Assembly (NCBI GenBank): GCA_002914845.1
Contig: JXTC01000066.1
Coordinates: 183,568 to 247,567 of the forward strand
Length of the DNA stretch: 64,000 bases
Direction of reading: 5' to 3'
Source of the DNA: Trema orientale
Taxonomy: Eukaryota; Streptophyta; Magnoliopsida; Rosales; Cannabaceae
The notes below the pieces were generated by a model. It saw only the letters and a program-made list of their open reading frames with translations, was not told the origin of the DNA and searched no databases. Positions within the stretch are counted from its first letter, which is position 1. The number at the start of each line of letters is the position of its first letter. Of the stretch, positions 58,580 to 64,000 are shown one piece after another. Position numbers and translations under genes: made by a program.

Positions 58580-60108
58580 TGTTGAGAAATTAAGCTTTCA
58601 ATCTTACTCACTATTATTTTGAAGATAACAAACATTTAATTTAGTACTAATGATTTAACTTGAGTGTGTAGTGAAATAGCTTTAAAAGTTTCAACTCAAG
58701 TTGATCAAGAAATCAAGCTTGAAGATGGACGCATATTGGACTTAGTTGAATCAAGCTTGAAGATGGATTACTGAAAAGAGTTTGAAGAAAAAGATTAAGA
58801 ATACAAGACTTAGACTAGCAAAAGTTAATTACTTAGTTCTTATATTTGAATACTTGTTTACATATAATATGATCTTAATAGCTCAAATTTTTATAAAAAT
58901 AAGAAAATTTCAAACCAATATAATCAAACTAGTTTATCTCCAATTAAAGTTTGAAATTTATTTTACACAAGCTTTTAGATTGATTTATGAATTTTTATTA
59001 GTATCCATATTTCATAAAAATCAATTTAAGAAGTCCCAATTTTGAAAAGAATCGAAAAAGACTTGAAATAAAATTAAAACAAGCTTGCTGGTATTTTCGG
59101 CAGACCGATTCCTGGTTTTCGGTCTACTGATTCTCTGTTGAATTTTAACAGTATTTTAAATTCGACCATTAGAACCTTAATTTCAACGGCTAGTATTTTC
59201 GGTCGACCGAAAATACACTTTCAGGCTACCGAAAATGATAGAATGTTTGTCAAACGGTCTAAATCGGCTAGTTCTTATTCAAGTCTATAAATAGAAGATT
59301 TTCTAAGACTTGAAACAACTTTTGAACATTCTTATATTGCTCATATCATACATTTAAGTTGTTCAAATTAATTTTTGTGATCTAAACTTTCAAATCCACT
59401 TTTTCAGATAAATCACTTGAGCCAAACTAGATCATATCTTGTGTTTATATCTATTCTCTCTAAGCTTACCTTTTATCAAATACTTTCATTAGAGAAAAAT
59501 TCTAGTTGAGAGATTCAACAAAAACAAAATTATAATTATGAGTTGAGGTTGCCACCAGAGTCTAAACAACCCAATTTAGATGAGGTTGCCAAAGTCTAAT
59601 TAACCCGAGTGTAGGTGAGGTTATCATCAAAGTCTAAACAACTCGTGAGTTGGTGAGATTGGCACCATTGTCTAAACAATCCGTGTAAGTGAGGTTGTCA
59701 CTAGAGTCAAGACTATTGTAAAGGCATAGTTGAGCCTAAAAAGAATTCACTCTATTTGTAAAAGGGTCGGTCAAGCCCACAATCTTGATCCGAATAGTGG
59801 AAAGCTCATAGCAGGTTGCCAAGAGCTGGGGACATAGGCAAACCGTTGTGTTTGTCAAACCTCGTAAAAACTGAGTTTGTATTTTCTCTATCCCTACACT
59901 CTTTACTTTATTGCAAACTATTTAATTATTTGTTTGATATTTATTGTGCATAATTGACTTGGTATTATCATTATATATTTGGTATTATTGTTCATTTAGC
60001 CTCAAAGTTTCAAAATTATGGTCTATGATTTTACGTAGTCTAAAAGTTTAATAAAAAGTTTTAAACCCAATTCACCCCCCTTCGTAGGTAGTCAATCTTG
60101 GGCTAACA
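58580..60108 (+). mobile_element. 5' LTR of a Sirevirus-like Copia element
   Basis: Starts TGTTGAGAAATTAAGC and ends TTGGGCTAACA, immediately followed by ATTGGTATCAGAGC. It contains palindromic TTTTCGGTCGACCGAAAA-type motifs (about 59090-59240), a tandem repeat (59543-59715) and a CTATAAATAG TATA box near 59285. Confidence 0.8.
59543..59715. repeat. Tandem repeat in the LTR, four to five units of about 40 bp
   Basis: Units share GTGAGGTTG(C)CACCAGAGTC and TCTAAACAACCC with small length changes. Confidence 0.65.
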
Positions 60109-60122
60109 ATTGGTATCAGAGC
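60109..60122 (+). promoter_or_regulatory. Primer-binding site (Met-tRNA type)
   Basis: ATTGGTATCAGAGC abuts the LTR end; TGGTATCAGAGC is the standard Copia primer site. Confidence 0.85.
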
Positions 60123-60158
60123 TTGGTGCTCAAATTTAAAAGACGTAACCATCTTGAG

Positions 60159-61405
60159 ATGGCATACCCAAACAACTTTCAAAATCGTTCAAATGACGGG
60201 TTTTCAACCAGACTACCATTTTTCAATAAAATCGAGGGGCTTATAGAAATATGACTAAATTTTGGGCCTAATTTCAGTAAATGTCCCTTTGTCAAAAGTT
60301 ATAGCAAAATGTCCGGTATATATGCATATATACCAAGTGTAAAATTTTATATGCCAAGTATAAAAAATTATATACCCAGTGCATTTCAGAACAGTAACTA
60401 AAATTGGTAGATATGTGTATCTACCAAGTGTAAAAATATATCTACCTGGACATTTAGCTATAAAATTTTAAAAGTGGACATCTACTTAATCAAATTTAAA
60501 ATTTTGGTCATCCACCTAAATTTCTCTGGAAAAGTAGGATGCTTACATATTTACAGTCTTTAGATTTTGATTTATGGTATATTATTAGTAAAGGTCCATT
60601 TGTTTTTAAGAAAAAGGTTGGTGATAAATTTGTTGATAAAGAAATTGATAAATATGATATAAATAATAAAATTGCTTTTTCAAAGAACTGTAGAGCTATG
60701 CATATTTTGATTTGTGGTATAGATAGAATTATATTCAATAATATTGAAGAAGCTACAAATACTCATGAAATGTAGAATATGCTTCAAGTTTCATATCAAG
60801 ACACAAATTCTATGAAAGAGACGAAAATCAATATTCTTACTTGCCAATATGAATTATTCCAGATGCATAAAGATGAGACTATTGCTTAAATATTTACTAG
60901 ATTCACTATTATTAATTCTCTTAATGCTCCTGGGAAATTATTTTCTAACATAGATTTGGTGAACAAAGTGTTTAGGAGTCTTCCTAGAGCATATAGAAGT
61001 AAAGTAGTGGCAATTCAAGAAGCAAAAGATATCACCAAACTTTCTCTAGAAGAACTCATGGGTTCATTCATGACACATGAGATTTTGATGAAAGAAAGTA
61101 ATGAAAAAGTTCAAGATGACAATATGTGTTTCATGGCAATTGAGGATGAGGTAAAATTGCTTGACTCTAATGATGATTTTCTTGATGATAGTGATGCTAG
61201 TAGTGATTTTGATAATGAAAGTGAGGAAGAGGAGTTATCATACAATAAGTTACTTGATAATTTTAATGAATTACATGATAACTACAAATTGCTTGTTTTG
61301 AAAAATAGTGCTCTTAAGAAGAAATTATCTATTTTATCAAAAGAACTTGAGAAATTTTCAAAAAGAAACTTGAGAAATTTTCAAAAAGAAAGGAACTTAT
61401 TTTGA
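60159..61405 (+). pseudogene. Sirevirus-like Copia gag, broken by a MITE and stops
   Basis: ATG at 60159 opens MAYPNNFQNRSNDGFSTRLP and FFNKIEG, then a MITE (60246-60526) intervenes. The frame continues as WKSRMLTYLQSLDFDLWYII, the gag N-terminal domain. A TAG at 60773-60775 and a TAA near 60888 follow. From 60956 the frame is open: NKVFRSLPRAYRSKVVAIQE and LSLEELMGSFMTHEILM, the conserved gag core. An acidic stretch and a coiled-coil-like C-terminal segment follow to 61405. The gag length and the KxxWVPK motif just downstream suit the Sirevirus lineage. Confidence 0.8.
60246..60526. mobile_element. MITE, family M1, copy 2, inside Copia gag
   Basis: Closely related to 7664-7902. It lies between gag codons encoding ...KIEGLI and WKSRM. 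The ends are imperfect inverted repeats: GAAATATGACTAAATTTTGG, and in reverse complement GAGAAATTTAGGTGGATGACC. The TSD is not clear. Confidence 0.65.
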
Positions 61406-62960
61406 CTTGTGATATATGTGTATATTTGAAAAATAAAAATGCTTCCTTAAAAGAAAAAGTTTTGGATTTAACCAATATTATCCACAAGTTCACCAATGGA
61501 AAGAAAAATTTTGATTTAATGCTTGGTGAACAAAGATGTATTTTTAACAAAGGAGGTATATGATACAAACCTTTCATATAACAAAAGTATCTCAAAGATT
61601 ATTTTGTCAAAGCAACATCTAGTAATGACTCAAAGTATGTATGCAATTATTGTAACCAAAATGGTCATACTATTTTTTCTTCCTCTATTAAGAAAAATAC
61701 ATATTTCAGTGTCAAACAAAAATGGGTACTAAAGAATTCAAAAACTAACTCCCAAAGATCCAAAGTTAAGTGGGTACCAAAAATCCAAATTTGAATCTTT
61801 ATTGTAGGTATAAGCAAGAAAGTGGTTACTCCAAAAACAAAACTAATGACTTCAGCAAGCTCTCAATTTTCACAAAGAAAGGGTGGTGGATATTTTATTT
61901 TTAGAGACAATACAAAAAGCAAGATCATTGTCATAAGTAATATCGGTAATAATTTTTTACCTATCATTGAGAATGTCTTGCCAGAAACATAATATGCTTA
62001 ATATTTATCAATTATATGATTAGGTTATTGAGTCTTTCTTTTATTCTTTCAAATGCTCAATTTGAAATTTTGAACAAATGAGATAATATCTTTTGATAAA
62101 AAAAAATACGATTGTGAAAAATTTCAAGTCAAGATAATGTTTTGTTTTAAAAGAAATTTTTTATTAATTATGGTATATAAGATTTGGACATACTTGTATG
62201 GCTACAATTTCAAAACTTTACTAAAGGAATCTTGTTATAGTTTACCTAGTCTAATTTTTGGAAATGACAAGATTTGTAAAGCATGTCATTTTGGTAAATA
62301 ATTTTTTTTTTTTAAAATATTATGTTCTTGAGGTAGTTGATAATTTTTTAAAAGAATTTACATAATTTTCTTTATCGGTTTCAAAATAGCCTTGACCATG
62401 TCAAATGCAAATATTTTACTAAAATATTTTTAGGCCAAAGTTGTCAATACTATTTGTGATGTTTTAAATCAGGTCTTGATTAAACTTAGTTTGAATAAAA
62501 TACCATTATGAGTTTTTGAAATGATTAAAAACCCAATATTGGTTATTTTAGAGTCTTTAGATGCAAATACTTTTTTTTTTATAGTAAAGATAACTTGAAA
62601 ATATTGACTCAAAATCCAATGTTAGTATTTTTCTTGGATATTCTACTGCTAGTAAAGCTTATAGAGTTTTCAATAAAAGAATATTGGTAGTAGAAGAATC
62701 TATGCATGTCATTTTATGTGTCTAACACTCTCTTTGAGGAGAGAAAAGCATAGATGATATTGTTGTAGGTTTGGTATTAAGCTTGAATGATTGAAGCTTA
62801 ACGAAAAATTAAAAGATGATAATTAAGTCCAATCTCAACACAAAGAAGATGAAAAGCTTTAGGAAGGATGAAATCCTCATCAACTAGTCAAAGTATATTA
62901 TCTTAAAATTATTTGCTCAAGCACCTAAAGCCTATGAAGACACCAAAACAAAAAAAAAAA
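61406..62960 (+). pseudogene. Copia gag C-terminus and pol fragments, heavily decayed
   Basis: A zinc knuckle remnant (VCNYCNQNGHTIFS, last Cys lost) lies at about 61636. QKWVLKNSKTNSQRSKVKWV follows at about 61718. A post-protease segment (KGGGYFIFRDNTKSKIIVIS) is near 61876, with the protease active site itself missing. A pre-integrase fragment (LWHIRFGHTCMATISKL in broken frame) is near 62170. An integrase core-to-tail fragment runs at about 62430-62720 (AKVVNTICDVLNQVLIKL, DILLLVKLIEFS frames). An RT-like LKLFAQAPKAYE sits near 62905. Stops, frame changes and deletions are numerous, so only order and orientation are secure. Confidence 0.6.
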
Positions 62961-64000
62961 TACTATGGTTGATTATGATGAATTTTTTTGAGTTGTTTTG
63001 TTTATTATATTTGTTTTGCATTCCATATTCTTTAAAATTAATGATTTTTCAATGTCTTAGTCGATGGTTTAATTGTTTTGCTCATTTTCCAAACAAAACT
63101 TTTCAAAATAATGCAAAACAGACATTTTTGGCAGACCGAAAGTTACACTGGTCTACTGAAAAAGTGGCCTAGAAATTAAAGATTTTCTGCCATTTTTGGC
63201 AGACCGAAAGGCTATTTCCGGTCTACCGAAAACTCGTAGTAGGCCGTGTATTTAAGTTCTTTCAGTGATTTTTCAAATCATTCTCTCTTATTTCTTCGGG
63301 TCTTATTTAATTTTTTATTTACGAGCTTAGTTTTGACTAGTATATTAATTACTCATATGTGATTTAAATAGATTGTACAATGCATATTACTTAAATTCTT
63401 ATATTTGGACAAATGCTTGATAGTTTTTATATGACAATTACTATGTATAATTAATTAAATTATTTTTTCTATATTGGTAATACATTTGAACTCAAAATGA
63501 CATGTTGTTTAAATTCAATATTTATATTTTTGTAACTTTATCATTTTGTATATTTGCGCATGATTTTTCATCCTATGACATTTATGAGAATGAATGTTTT
63601 GATGGATATCACATATAAGATTCCCATTAACTTTCAAGACTTGAACTAACATTATTTGAGCTTCAATGATAGTTGAGACTACATATAAAGATATGTCCTG
63701 AATGTTTCTCTTAGCTTATGGCTTATCTATACTCTCCATTATTTGGCATTGATGTATCTTATATATGATTGATCTTTTCTTACTTTGGTTATTGACATTA
63801 TGATCATGATTCATTTATCGAGGGAGACTATATTTATGATTTTCTTGTACTAGATTGATCATATATCTTTTGAATACATCATTGTTTATATGCTCTCTAT
63901 AGTTTGATGAAATTGAAGAAAGAAAAATTATTTCACTATTGTACTTGAATGATTTAAATTTATCCTATACTTTGTGATGACTATACTTAGAGAAAAATAT
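62961..64000. other. Decayed retroelement sequence to the window end
   Basis: No gene supported. Between 63120 and 63240 the motif GGCAGACCGAAA occurs twice, with a paired GGTCTACCGAAAA. These are the same palindrome-forming words as in the LTR at 59090-59240, so this may be part of a related element. Beyond 63250 I see only AT-rich sequence. Confidence 0.35.

Overview
The window is nuclear DNA of a flowering plant, most likely a eudicot. It is AT-rich (about two thirds A+T), full of nested LTR retrotransposons, solo LTRs and MITEs, and holds only two ordinary plant genes. These are a pair of related bHLH transcription-factor genes (ORG2/ORG3-like, subgroup Ib style) with plant-type introns. 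There are no bacterial operons, CRISPR arrays, rRNA genes or convincing tRNA genes. I could not run searches, so clade names (Sirevirus, Tork-like Copia, Athila/Tat, Tekay/Del, MULE, hAT) rest on motifs, termini, primer sites and target-site duplications (TSDs) read by eye.

Layout. 1-4.8 kb: the 3' end of a Sirevirus-type Copia element (env-like ORF, three polypurine tracts, LTR), inserted in the tail of an RNase H-like coding sequence. 4.9-8.8 kb: a decayed gypsy LTR, a CACTA-like fragment and several foldback MITEs. 10.8-13.5 kb: a solo LTR with a perfect 5-bp TSD. 14.6-17.3 kb: the first bHLH locus (minus strand). It looks like a pseudogene, because a 3-bp gap removes a splice donor and an A14 run breaks the frame; one intron carries a TRIM whose left LTR is inverted. 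18.4-22.5 kb: a Tekay-like solo LTR holding a 1,025-bp MULE hairpin and a second solo LTR, all three with perfect TSDs. 22.6-25.9 kb: a broken Tat-type gag-protease and a further LTR piece. 28.9-32.5 kb: the second bHLH gene (minus strand), with an open coding frame. 34.1-35.4 kb: a 1.2-kb field of degenerate GTTACTAG-type repeats.

36.6-43.9 kb: a Copia element whose gag is split by a non-autonomous gypsy element with two LTRs, PBS and PPT. 43.9-54.7 kb: an Athila-like element on the minus strand. Between integrase and 3' LTR, where env-like genes usually sit, it carries an unidentified Cys-rich ORF and an intronless, decayed copy of a LOG (cytokinin-activating phosphoribohydrolase) gene, each with its own TATA-like box. 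A 4-kb solo LTR sits between its RNase H and integrase. 54.7-64 kb: a Copia LTR plus a non-coding interior with a GC-rich tandem-repeat island, then a decayed Sirevirus-like Copia element (LTR, PBS, gag, pol pieces) whose gag is interrupted by a MITE also found at 7.7 kb.

The main points for follow-up are the LOG/Cys-rich cassette in a retrotransposon, the inverted-LTR TRIM, the recurrent GTTGCAAC palindrome in the Sirevirus env/LTR region, and the probable death of one of two paralogous bHLH genes.
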